DNA of 64,000 bases from Holtermannia corniformis (Eukaryota > Basidiomycota > Tremellomycetes > Holtermanniales): contig BCIJ01000022.1 in assembly GCA_001599935.1 (NCBI GenBank), forward strand, positions 135,798-199,797, written 5' to 3'. Position 1 is the first letter of the stretch, and every line of letters begins with the position of its first letter. Below are positions 47,982 through 58,849 of this stretch, one piece after another. Made by a program: the position numbers and the translations under genes. The notes under the pieces are model-generated. The model was given only the letters and a program-made list of their open reading frames with translations. It did not search any database and was not told the DNA's origin.

Positions 47982-48108
47982 CCGGCTCTTCAAGCGCAAG
48001 TGATGTATCCGTGTATCACCGCATGTAACAAGACTGCATCATGGTCGTGTCCACTAAACCCCCCAAAACGTTGACCGAAAGCCCAAATCTATCCCGACCC
48101 GCTGGCTT

Positions 48109-48367
48109 CTACTTTCTGGCCCCCGAGACCCGTGGCACGAGGTTTCGCGCTGTGACGGCGTCAGATGTACGACTGAGCGTCGGCAAGCCCGCACTCACTT
48201 CTAGAAGGGTCATACAGGCTCGCAGGCGCCCGCAGCCGCATCCCGCGCCTCAATCGCTCCGCATTCGAAGCGCCGCCAATCGCGTTGATCGGTGTCGGGA
48301 AAGCCGCCACGAGCAGCATTGCGCACATGAGGGTGGTGATGAGGGTCAAGACGTTGAAGCCGCGCAT
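48109..48367 (-). CDS. Short secreted peptide
   Basis: Starts with a signal peptide (MRGFNVLTLITTLMCAMLLV, then AAFPTPINA). The short basic tail includes AERLRRGMRLRAPASLYDPS. An intron (GTGAGTGCGG...GTCACAG) joins a second exon encoding TRNLVPRVSGARK and a TAG. The short Arg/Pro-rich mature peptide after a signal sequence is a type seen in many basidiomycete genomes without known function. Without the intron the frame ends at 48161. Either way the protein is under 85 residues. Confidence is limited by its size. Confidence 0.5.
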
Positions 48368-48711
48368 AGTGTGTGTGTGTGGGGGGGAGTGTGGGAGGAA
48401 CGAAAGAGCGAGCGAGCTGCCTAAGTACAAAGTCATCAGCGCGTGCCTGAAGACTGTTTATCGATCCCATCCATTGGGTGTGGCGTCTGGCGTTCGGTGC
48501 TTTTCGGTGATTGGGTACGTGTGCGCGTCTGTGGGGTAGGCTACGTGTTGTGAATATGTATGTATGGACTGTAGACTGGCGCGCGTGGTTGGCTGGACTG
48601 TATGTAGGTCGGAGTCGTGCTCTCTCTCATAAAGTCGAGCATCAATCAGTACCCAACTTGGCTGCTTGTCGACGCAACTGGCAAAGTCATCCAGCTATGT
48701 ATGTACTCGTG
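48368..48711. other. Spacer with TG and G tracts
   Basis: 344 bases between two minus-strand genes. Directly upstream of the secreted peptide is a gtgtgtgtgtgt run (48369-48380) followed by seven G (48381-48387). No gene seen. Confidence 0.4.
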
Positions 48712-50775
48712 CTAAATCTCCTTCCAGCCGCCATCGAACCCCCTGCCGCCCAGACCGGCACTGACGAGGCCGAGCGTGAACACGGTGACATGGGCCGAGA
48801 CGGCGATGCCAAACTATTGCAGTGTGAGCTCGGGTTGACAAGATGGCAGAGAGCAGCGTACCCCTCGATAGAGCTGTTTGACGCCCTGGAACCATCCTCC
48901 CTCTTGTTTCTCTGTCAAGCCTCGTTTGCGCGGCACGGCCGTTTCTTCCGTCGCGATGCGCCAGAGCGCTTCGACGATGCCGACGTACTGCCTCTCTCGG
49001 ACACGGACGACGGTGCGTCCCGCGTCGCCGCGACGGCGCTGGACTTGTAAGCGCCTGCGCACCGTCTCGATCGGGAGCATGATGAGCGAGGTCGCGATCC
49101 CGAATGCGAGATCGCACGATGCGTACGTGAGTGGGGCGAGGTCGGGGCTGATGTGCAGTTTGCGCTCGATCACGAGTGGGATCGAGAGCGTGATGAGCGG
49201 CCGGAGAGTGTGTTCGAGCAGGGTCGGGAGGAGCAGGGATGGGTGCAGGTAGAGACCTGTGAAGCCGCCTTGGTCTTGGAGAGCTTGCTGGAGGAGCGTG
49301 TAGGATGATACGCTCGAGAGGGGGGCAAGGATTAACCGGGTCCGGAGGAGTTCGAGCGGGGATAGCAGGAAGAGCGTCGTGAGATGCGATGCGACTTGGA
49401 GAGCGAGAGGCAGCGCTGGGTCCGGGTGCGATGCGAGGGGCAGGTCGGGCGCACTCAGGATCCCGGCCGTTCCGGGGCTCAACGGCACGAGCGAGGTGAT
49501 GGTGCTGTGCAGGTGTGGTTGCAGGCTTGTGAACAGTAGGTTGTGCACCGTGCTCAACAGCTGGCCTTTCCAGAGCGCTGTCAGGCCCTCGGTGGGGGAA
49601 TAGCGCACGCGGCGGATCATGCCCCAGACGCCGTTGGATCGTGAGACTTCATAGTCGTCCTTGAGAGTCCAGTTGGGGTGTACTGCACGTAGCGAGCGTT
49701 AGCGGGATGTATAGCGGAGCCAGGGGGTAAGTAGTGCGACATTGACGGCGTGGCAGTGACGCGGCGGTCTTTGCCACGCCGCTGGCCCGCACGCTCGCTC
49801 ACCGCCAGCAAGCCACTCACAGTCTGGCAGATAGCCCTCGGCATCCTCTTTGCCAACGACGATGCCCTGCTCGCCCAACGCCTCGGGCGCGCCAAACGTC
49901 GTTGTGGGCGCCGAGAGCCGGTCGGAAAAGTACAAGTCTGCTTCTTCTGGGTTGGAGAGCTATAAGGTGTCGGCGAGGGTCCATGTGTTCACCTAGGGTA
50001 TGGCACTCACCGTCTCGAGCTGGTCCCCATCCTCCTTGACGTCGCCCGCCTCGTCTCGCTGCGGGCCGTGATCGAGCCCTAGAGCGTGCGCGACTCTCCT
50101 CCTGGGCCTGTACTCGACCTGCAGCAGCGTGCCTCCCACTTCAAACGGCTGGCCGATCAACGCGGTAAAGTACTCTGCTGCAAACAGTTTCAAGAACCCA
50201 GAGGCGATGCCGGCCCCGAGACCGAGTTGGAGGTCATCCGACGAAGCGGTTGGGATTGGACGGAATGGCGGCGGCGGGGTCGTGGACGGTGGTGATGAAG
50301 TGCTGTGGGAGGGTTGTGGGACCGAGGGGGGCAGGAAGAGCCAGTCTTCCTGCGGCGGCGCTGGCGGGTGCGTGTGTGAGCTGAGCACGAGGTTGGTCGG
50401 GTCGAGCACGTACTGTAAAGCCCTCGGACGGATGTCGGCCGTGTGGAAGGGAGATCGGATGACATGGTATGCTCTGAGCGGTCCACTGCGAGTCGAGCGT
50501 GCAGCCTGGGACCAGCGGCGGTCAGCTTGAGATCTCAACGTTGCTTTGTTGCCACCGACTGGGAGAGTGGATTGCACGGCCGTTTGGACGGATTTCGGCT
50601 GGAGCTGGCGGCGAGCGGGATGCAGCGTCGCACTGGCTATGGTCCCCACTGGATCGCTGTCGTCGCTGTCGTCTTGTCGAGGATGTATACCGTCTTGCAC
50701 ACTCTGTACTGGTGCTATTGCAGGCGGCGTATCAAACGAGCCACGATAGAACCCCTCGCGCACCTTGCTGTCCAC
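48712..50775 (-). CDS. UGO1: Mitochondrial fusion protein Ugo1 (SLC25A46-like)
   Basis: Ugo1 is a modified carrier-fold protein of the mitochondrial outer membrane that links Fzo1 and Mgm1 during fusion. Features: an N-terminal GPLRAYHVIRSPFHTADIRP leading to ALQYVLDPTNLVL, then an acidic/Pro-rich loop. GIASGFLKLFAAEYFTALIG and QPFEVGGTLLQVEYRPRRR follow. After two introns come EGLTALWKGQLLSTVHNLLF and SPLELLRTRLILAPLS. Near the end are MLPIETVRRRLQVQRR and GWFQGVKQLYRG. The degenerate P-x-[DE]-x2-[RK] repeats (PFEV, PLELLRTR, PIETVRRR) are as expected. The 3' end is firm. The 5' end is not: no in-frame ATG lies in the first exon shown, so the true start is probably in an upstream exon. Confidence 0.75.
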
Positions 50776-51039
50776 GTCACTGCCACGTCATTACCCCGTA
50801 GATCGCGCCATTCTTGTTACTTTGGATTGTCATTCTCTGCTCTCTCTCTGTTCTGCTCTCTGTGCATCTCTCAGAGGGAACACGCGAACACGCTATACGC
50901 AAGCGCGCACAGCCTCTCCATTCACTCCAAGCCGTCTCACACCATCCTCGACCGCAATCACACCATCGAGCCTCACAACGGAGCCTCACAACCCCGTCGG
51001 CACAAAGCCCACCGTCTCTTATCACACCCACTCACCGCC

Positions 51040-54000
51040 ATGACCGACACTCCATCCGGCTACTCGTCCCTCGCGACATCAATCTACAGCTCGGCCTCGC
51101 CCTCGACCTCGTCCGCAGCGGACCGCAAGGCCAACTGGCGGTTCTCAACTCTGTGCGCCGCCGTCGACGGTAAAGATCAGTATGGCGCTTCGTCGACCCC
51201 GATCTACCAGACTGCCACATTCAAGGGCGGACCGGGGCAGGAGTATGATTATACACGGAGTGGGAACCCGACGCGCGGGGGGCTCGGTGAGTTGCGCTTG
51301 GGCGCGCGGTTCAGATTACGGTGGCGATGGTTCATCGGGTCATTTGACGATGCGTGGGCTGGGTGGTGGCACAGTCATGGACGTGCACTGCTTGGCCTCG
51401 ACCGCGACCCAACCTGTTCTGCTCATCGCCACCCTCATGCACACTCGGCTCGACCCGTAGCCCCGCCGCTCATCTCACAATGCTCGCTCGCTAACGCTCA
51501 CTCGCTAGAAACCCACCTCGCACGCCTCTACAGCGCAACCCAAGCCTTTGCCGTCTCAACCGGCATGACCGCGCTCGACCTCATCCTCCGCCTCGTGAAA
51601 CCAAACGAGATTGTGCTAGCAGGCGACGACCTGTACGGCGGCACGAACCGCCTGTTGGGCTACCTCGGCACCCATGGCGGTGTCCAAGTCGTGCATGTGG
51701 ATACGGCGAGGGTTGACCAGGTTGAAAAGGCGTTGAAGCAGGGCGGTGCGCGGTGAGTTGGCTTGCGTCGGTCGGACTTGATCTCCTGGGTGGTTCTCGA
51801 TTCGCTGGGCTGTATCCTGTCTCGCTCGAAGCGGTGTGCTCTGGACTAGGATTGCCTGGTCGGCATCAAGACCCGCGCTTTCTACCGGGCCACACAGCGA
51901 GCGCAGCTAGCGTCTAAGCCGTCCAGCCGCGACCACGCACACGAAGCTAGGAAAGCTGACGGTCCCTATTGGGTATGCTCGTTGGAACGAATCTGAAACT
52001 TGGCAATCGAGCGCGCTCATCAGCCTTGCCAGGCTCGCCCGATCTGTCACCGCGTGCGCGCGCTCGATGAACGATGCGTGTCAGCCTCATCTATAGGTCG
52101 TATCAAGATCAGCGTGTCAGCGTGCGGTCTGTACTGAGTCAATGAGTAGTCTGCTGTCTCCTGGCACGCCCACACGCCAACGCCGTCTGCATGCTCTGCT
52201 TGTCATGGACAAGAGGCAGCTAGTTCCGGCTCGGCCCTTACAGGCCTTTGCTGCTTCAGCGCTACGTCAGGCCCGGGCAAGCTTGTGACACCTGCCTTTT
52301 CGAACGCGCAAAATTGACATGTGACGACTTGCGCTACGCGAGTGAGGCGAACCTAGTATAAGCTTCAAGTTTGTTGTAGCCATTGGTCGCCACTGAGGCG
52401 GCATGGCGCTGCTCCCTAGGGCATTTTCATTTGTTTCATCGTCTTATCACGGTCTAGTCGCTCATCAACAGATCGCCCAGCGGACACGCGCTATCGCTGC
52501 TATCCCACAAAGCGGATGAACGCTTGCGCGAACCGACGTGCGTCGGTGAGACTGCCAAAGCTGCATGCAGCTAGGGGGAGGACATGGCCGCGTCGCGTGG
52601 CGATACGCTGTATGCCCACGGCGCCCACGACGGCTTGAATTTGGGCGTTGCACTCGATCAGTGTGGCTCTCGCCATCAGCATCATTCTGACTGGCTGCTT
52701 CTTGGACCTGTCTGTTTTACGTACAGCGGCTAGGCAGTTTGCCCCCTCGTGCGCTGAGATGGAGCTCAGTCGCTGCTCAGAACTCGGCGACCCAATCGCT
52801 ATGATGGCTCTGGCTCGTCCGCCTATCTCATGCTGACACTTGGGCACAGCATCTCGATGGTTCTTCTCGAGTCGCCGACCAACCCATTGCTCAAGATTGC
52901 TGATATCGAGGGTATCTCCAAGCTCGTCAAGGCAGCGTCACCCGTACGTTGGTGCTCTGCATACAGTCTTATACTGATCAACGCCAGGACGCACTCGTCG
53001 TTGTCGACAACACGATGATGTCGCCATACTTGCAACAACCGCTCAAAATCGGGGCCGACATTGTCTACGACTCGGGCACAAAGTACCTGAGCGGCCACCA
53101 CGACCTCATGGCTGGTATCGTCGCCGTCGCGCGCGAGGATGTCGCCAAGAAACTTGCATTCCTCGTCAACAGTGTCGGCAACGGTCTCGCCCCGTTCGAC
53201 TCTTTCTTGCTCTTGCGTGGGCTCAAGACGCTCTCGCTTCGTCTGGATCGCCAGTCGGCTACCACCAACCTGGTGGCCGCCTACCTTGACGCACTCAAGT
53301 TCAAGGTCAACTTTCCGGGCTTGCCGCAGCACCCTGCGCGGGACATCCACTGGAAGCAGGCGACGGGTGCTGGGGCCGTGCTCAGCTTTGAGACGGGCGA
53401 CAAGGAGCTCAGCGAGCGGATCGTTGGCGGGACCCGGCTCTGGGGGATCAGTGTCAGCTTTGGCGCTGTCAACAGTTTGATCAGCATGCCCTGCCTCATG
53501 TCGTGAGTTAGTCGGTAGTTGCGACCATAAGCTGACCCCTGCAGCCACGCTTCCATCTCGGCCGCCGTCCGGGCCGAGCGTGGTCTGCCAGAGAATCTCA
53601 TCCGACTATGCGTAGGTATCGAGGACCCGCGCGACCTGATCGACGACCTCGAGCACGCTCTCGTCGCTGCCGGTGCCATCACCCCCAAGATTGACGGCTA
53701 CATCTCACCGACTGTCCCTCTTGAGCAGCTGTACGACACCGACCCGCAACTCTGGGTCCTCGAACGCGCAAACGGGTTCGAGCGGTACAACCTTTCTGCC
53801 GCTGCGATCGAGCACCGACTGCAACAAGGGTCTGGCGTCGGCACCGAATCCAACGTCAATGAAAACGACACCGGCGACATCCTCGTCTCGGCGCCAGGCA
53901 AGGTCATTCTCTTTGGAGAGCACGCGGTCGTGCATGGGGTGGTGCGTGATTAATCTATCCTTCTGCTGGGTTGTACATCTAGCGAGATGAGAACAGTGCC

Positions 54001-55476
54001 AATAACAATGCTTTTCCCGCTTCCCTCTCCACCTCGATCGCGCACGACAGACTGCCATTGCCGCCGCTGTCAACCTCCGATGCTACGGCTTGCTTTCGAG
54101 TCGCGCCGACGCCGTCGTCGGCTTGGAGTTGGGCGATATCGGGTTCGAAGGCGAATGGGCGATCGACGCGTTGCCGTGGGACAAGGTGCCAAAGGGCGAG
54201 GACGCAACGGGGACCGAGCTGCACCCACCACTGATCAAGGCGCTCGAAGCGCTTGTGATTGATCATGCGCTCGCGCCGGAGCCTGCCAAGGACGAGAAGC
54301 GCAGCAAGGTCGCAGCGATCGCGTTCTTGTACCTGTACATGCTCATCGCCGGTACCAACGCCCAAGCGTCAGTGTCTACCGAGATTGTATACACGAGGCT
54401 GATGATCCCAGGCCCGGCGTCACGTTTGCTGCCCGGTCAGCGCTGCCGATCGGCGCCGGTCTCGGTTCCTCGGCTTCGTTTTCGACGTGTATTGCCGCCT
54501 CGTTGCTCGCCAAGCACGTCAAGGTCAACACGGACGCTGCCAGCGTGTCTCTGGCGCACACCGACGTGGTCGATGCCCACGCCTTCCTCGCGGAAAAGGT
54601 CATGCACGGTAACCCGAGCGGGATCGATAATGCCGTCGCTGTGCGCGGCGGTGCCGTTGTCTTTGCGAGGGCTATGGCTGGCAAGCAGGGCAAACTTGAG
54701 AGTGTGACGGGGTGAGTTCGCTGCGTACATCTGCCAACGCTTACGACTGACGCGCATCAGGTTCAAGTCGATTCGCCTGCTGTTGACCGACTCGCGGATC
54801 CCTCGCGACACCAAAACGCTGGTCGCTGGCGTGACGGCGCTCAAGCTCGCAGAGCCAGAGCTCGTCGATGGCATCTTGCAGTCTATCCAGGATATCTCGG
54901 ACCACGTGCATGGCTCGTTGGCGGATGTGTCGTTGGAGCGTACCGAGCTGATCACGCGGTTGGAGGTCGGTTAAGCGCATAGTGATCTCAGGGAATGATC
55001 TGACAGCCACAGCGCATGATCGACGAGAACCACGGTCACCTCGTCTCGCTTGGGGTCTCGCACCCTGCTCTCGAGGCGATCCGCGCAAAGACTGCGCTTG
55101 ATCCGTTCGGCCTCAAGACCAAGCTGACGGGTGCGGGTGGCGGCGGTTGCGCCGTGACGTTGATTCCGGATGGTGCGTGATGATGGTTGCGAGACGGAGA
55201 GCACACTGACGCAACGTAGATTTCTCCGAGGAATCGCTTCAGGTGCTGATCGCTGACCTGACGCGGTCAGGCTACCACCCCTACCTTACATCCGTCGGTG
55301 GTGCTGGTCTCGGAATCCACCGTCCACCCCTGCAGAACCCGAACGAGAGCGAGGACATTCAAGCTGAAGGCGGCGACGAGACGTTCCACGTCTCGTTGCG
55401 CATGGGCTTTGCTTCTGTACCCAAGGAGCGCCTGGAAGAGTGGGCGACCAGCCGCAGCGGCTGGGTGTACACATAG
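51040..55476 (+). CDS. Cystathionine beta-lyase - mevalonate kinase fusion protein
   Basis: Ten exons (247, 244, 94, 515, 397, 317, 300, 205, 160 and 257 nt) sum to 2736 nt, or 911 residues, in one frame. Residues 1 to about 416 are a complete fungal cystathionine beta-lyase (PLP enzyme, cystathionine to homocysteine). Motifs include DQYGASSTPIYQTATFKGG, YDYTRSGNPTR, VSTGMTALDLILRL, PLP Lys227 in DSGTKYLSGHHDLMAG, and RLWGISVSFGAVNSLISMPC. A linker of about 60 residues (PLEQLYDTDPQLWVLERANG ...) carries no stop and no Met. Residues about 477-911 are a complete mevalonate kinase (GHMP): SAPGKVILFGEHAVVHG, LPIGAGLGSSASFS, HGNPSGIDNAVAVRGG and KLTGAGGGGCAVTLI. One exon (53545-53941) encodes the end of the lyase, the linker and the start of the kinase. 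Introns include 1097 nt (51753-52849) and 222 nt (51287-51508, in frame and stop-free). The frame is also open upstream of 51040, into UGO1 antisense, so a longer N-terminus is formally possible. Confidence 0.85.
51753..52849 (+). other. Unusually long intron (1097 nt) in the lyase part of the fusion gene
   Basis: Donor GCGCG|GTGAGTTGG (51752/51753), branch GCTGACAC, acceptor TGGGCACAG|CATC (52849/52850). Splicing joins EKALKQGGAR to ISMVLLESPTNPLLKI in phase 2, as the lyase family requires. No recognisable coding sequence or terminal repeat was found inside. Confidence 0.82.
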
Positions 55477-55616
55477 CCTGCTGCCCGGTTGCCTCATCTA
55501 CGATTGTATGGATATGTAATGACGTGTTGCGTGCATCACGTTTGCCACCAAGCTTTCAGAAAGTTGACGCACGCTCGTTGTCGACTAGACATTCTCCAAG
55601 ACTGCAACCGCGCGAG

Positions 55617-57642
55617 ATGGAGTACACGCCAGACGAGTATGGCCAGCAGAGCTTCATCCTCTGCGCAGACTGTGGGACAGTCATCTCGTCGGCCAACGGC
55701 GCTGGGCTGTGTGAGTCGCCTGGTGTAGATGATCGCTGCGGCTGATCGACTGTGCAGGCGTCGGCTGTCTGAGAAATTCGTTAGTATAGTAAAATATTGA
55801 TAGTGACGATTGCTTACACGCACAGCGTCGATATCACCGAGGGGATCCCGAAAGAGTCGTCGATCCAGTTCTGTCGAGGTCAGTCAGCACTGAACACTTG
55901 TCGGTGCGTTCAGCTGAGATTCGTAGGGTGTGAGCGCTTCCTGTCGCCGCCTACAAACTGGGTCAACTGTCAACCCGAGTCTCGCGAGCTGCTCGGTAAG
56001 CACGCACACGCGTCGGCACCGTAGCTCACGTTGGTAGCCATCTGCTTGAAGAAGCTCGCCCGTCCCCTCCTCAAAGTCCGCTTGATCGACGCCTCGTTCA
56101 TCTGGACGGAACCTCACTCGAAGCGGATCAAAGTCAAGCTCACGATTCAGAAGGAGGTCTTGGCGAACACGGTGCTGCAGCAGACCTTTGTCTTGACGCT
56201 CGTTGTCCAAGGCGCTCAATGCCCAAGCTGCACAAAGCTCGCCGCCAAGAACACATGGAAGGCGACGGTTCAGGTTCGGCAAAAGGTGACCCACAAGCGC
56301 ACATTCTTGTTCCTCGAGCAGTTGATTCTCAAGCACAATGCTCACAAGTGGGTTGGCTCACTTTGCAGGACGACAGCTGACCTTTGTCAGGGACACGACC
56401 AGCATCAGTGAGAAGCGCGACGGCTTGGACTTTTTCTATGCCGAGCGGAATCAAGCGATCAAAATGGTCGAGTTCTTGGCTGGTATCGTCCCTGTCCGGT
56501 ACGTATCGACTCGACGCAAAACTCTTGCTGAGCACCTCGCAGGTCAAAGGGCTCCGAGCAACTCATCTCGTCCGATTCGCACAACGGCACGTCGAGCTAC
56601 AAGTTTACCTACTCGGTAGAGATTGTCCCGATCTGTAAAGACGACTTGGTGGTTGTGCCCCGTGCACTCGCTCGCGCCTGGGGCAACATCACGTACGTCA
56701 ACAGACATCAGGCAAATCGCTGACCCGCACAGCCCTTTGACCATCTGCTCGAGGATCGGCAACTCGATGCACTTGCTCGACCCCATGTCCCTGCAGCAGG
56801 CCGACGTGACGTCTTCAGTGTACTGGCGCAGCCCGTTCGACCCTCTCGCAAGCGTCTCTGACCTCGTCGAGTTCATCATCCTCGACGTTGAGCCCTCAGG
56901 TCCCACGCGCGGCAAATTCGTGCTGGCCGATGCACAGGTCACGCGCTCTACGACGTCGGGTGGCACAATGATGGACGAGGACGGAGCCGGCAGCGACGGC
57001 ATCTACCACACTCGCACCCATCTCGGTGCTATTCTCCAACCGGGCGACACGGTCCTCGGGTACCACCTTACAAAGTCCAACTTCAACAACGAAGACTTTG
57101 AGGCGCTCGACCAGGCGCGGATCCCGGACGTCATCCTCGTGAAAAAGACGTACCCGAACCGGAGGAAGAAGGCCAAGCCGAGGAACTGGAAGTTGCGATC
57201 GATTGCCAAGGAGGCAGAGGACACGGCGGGCATGACGGACCCAACGCAGCTTGGGCGCGGTGCGCTCGGTCGTCGTGGTGGTGTCGATCAGCAAAAGGTC
57301 GAGCGCGACTACGAGCTCTTCCTGCGCGATCTCGAAGAGGACAAGGAGATGCGGGCGGCGATCAACCTGTACCGAGCGCCTACGGACGCCACTATGGCGA
57401 CTGGGAACGCGGGCTCAGGCATGAAGGGCGGCAAGCGGAGGGGAGCGAACAAGATGGACGTCGAAGGCGGTGCTGGCGCCGACTCGGACTCGGACATGGA
57501 CACGGACGGCGACGCCGACGAGAGTGACGCCGAGACCGAAGAGGACTTTCCCAACGTCGAGATGGACGAGCTGCTCGAGCACATGGAGGAGCTCGAGATC
57601 CAGCCCGAGACGTACGTCGACCCGGACGACGAAGAGCTTTGA
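55617..57642 (+). CDS. NMD3: 60S ribosomal export adaptor Nmd3
   Basis: Nmd3 binds the nascent 60S subunit and recruits Crm1 for nuclear export. The N-terminal zinc-binding Cys pairs are built across two introns: ILCADCGTVI, LCVGCLRNSVDITEGIP, and then FCRGCERFLSPPTNW. The conserved core follows: LLKVRLIDASFIWTEPHSKR, KVKLTIQKEVLANTVLQQTF, CPSCTKLAAKNTWKATVQVR, FFYAERNQAIKMVEFLAGIV, then FTYSVEIVPICKDDLVVVP. The C-terminus is acidic (DSDSDMDTDGDADESD; EMDELLEHMEELEIQ), resembling the region carrying the nuclear export signal. Seven introns of about 40-50 nt; about 570 residues. Its stop is only 32 bp from that of the convergent mitochondrial gene, so the 3' UTRs must overlap. Confidence 0.9.
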
Positions 57643-57674
57643 GCAGTGTACGAGAGCATGCAGCACATTATCCA

Positions 57675-58745
57675 TTATTGCGCCTTGATTGCTTTGGCTG
57701 CCTCTATCCGCTTCGCCTTGAGCTCGGCAAACGGGTCATGCTCGTGGATCTGATCGCGCAGCTTCCAGTTTTGGCCGTAGCCTGGAAGGAGACGCTCGAG
57801 GACGTAGTACTCCTTTACGCGCGATGATCGGGTTTGCGCAACGCGGCCCTTGGGCTTGTACGATAGAGCCTGGAATGTCAGCTAGGTGAGCTACTGTATG
57901 AATTGTGTCACACGCACTTGCTCCGTGTCGAACGCTACGACGGCCTGCGCCGCGCCGACTTCGTCGTTGATTTGCGTAGCAGCCACGCTCAGCAACCGCG
58001 GTTTCCGCACAACCTTCATCAGACTCCATTCAAGCTGATCACCCGGCCGGCGCTCCTTGATCCGTTTCCGCGCCACATCGAGCGCGGCACCTTTACTAGC
58101 CTGTCCCAAGGCCGCGAGGTCGCCACTGCGGCGGTCAGCGCGGGGTTCGAGGGGTGAGGATAGACTGACGAGGCCTGACTTTGGTTGAACAGGATGTACT
58201 GGTGCAACGCGGTGTCGAGGATATCCCGCGCGCGGTATTGGTGGTATAGCCGAGGAAAGAAGTCGAGCGAGCGCTGCCATCTGGTCAACCCTGCCCGAGC
58301 TCGGGTGTAATCGTCGATCAAGCCGAGTCTGCGCATGTCGTCAGTGCTGTTGGAATGAATTGTGAAACGCAAGCGCTACGCACGATTTTTTGGTGAACCA
58401 CCATCGTTTACTTCGAGTCCAGTAGTATCTGACCGACTCTTTGAACCCGGCATCGAGTAACGCCGAGGCCGAGAACCGAGGGTCGACGGCTTTCGGCTCT
58501 GCATCGCATGAGCGACCAGTGATTGGATATGGAGTGAGAGACTCACGGAGCAGAGATAGCGTCTGACTCTTTGGGTCCAAGCCGGGTGCCATCCTCGCTT
58601 GCTTCTTCTGCTCTTCGAGCATCTTGTCGACCGACTGCGCCGTGGTCCGACCACGATCGCTGCTGGCGAAACGAGGTTGAAAGATGACAGGAGCACGCAA
58701 GACTCTCCGTGAGGAGCCCTGAAGGACCGAGAGTGTGAACGACAT
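57675..58745 (-). CDS. Mitochondrial Tim44-like protein, mL45/Mba1-like
   Basis: The ATG at 58745 starts SFTLSVLQGSSRRVLRAP, a basic presequence-like N-terminus. Then come TAQSVDKMLEEQKKQARMAP, ALLDAGFKESVRYYWTRS, the Tim44/mL45-type block RAGLTRWQRSLDFFPRLY with ILDTALHQYILFNQ, and KERRPGDQLEWSLMKVVRKP followed by RLLSVAATQIN and AVVAFDTEQ. The C-terminus has VLERLLPGYGQNWKLRDQIH. Family members bind the mitoribosome at the inner membrane and help insert mtDNA-encoded proteins. The assignment is by motif pattern (RxxDxLDxA-like block, VAFDTEQ strand), not by search. Five exons; stop at 57675. Confidence 0.65.
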
Positions 58746-58849
58746 GGTCTTTGAGAAGAGATGGACGTTGTCGACCAAAGCCAACTTGGTCAACTTTCGT
58801 AAACTGAGGGGAGCACGCAGATGACCCGTCTTGTCCTCGACATGATCCA

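Noticed and set aside
50443..51039. In-frame upstream extension of the lyase-kinase frame by 199 codons
   Set aside because: It overlaps the UGO1 coding region antisense and has no lyase homology. The ATG at 51040 gives a normal N-terminus.
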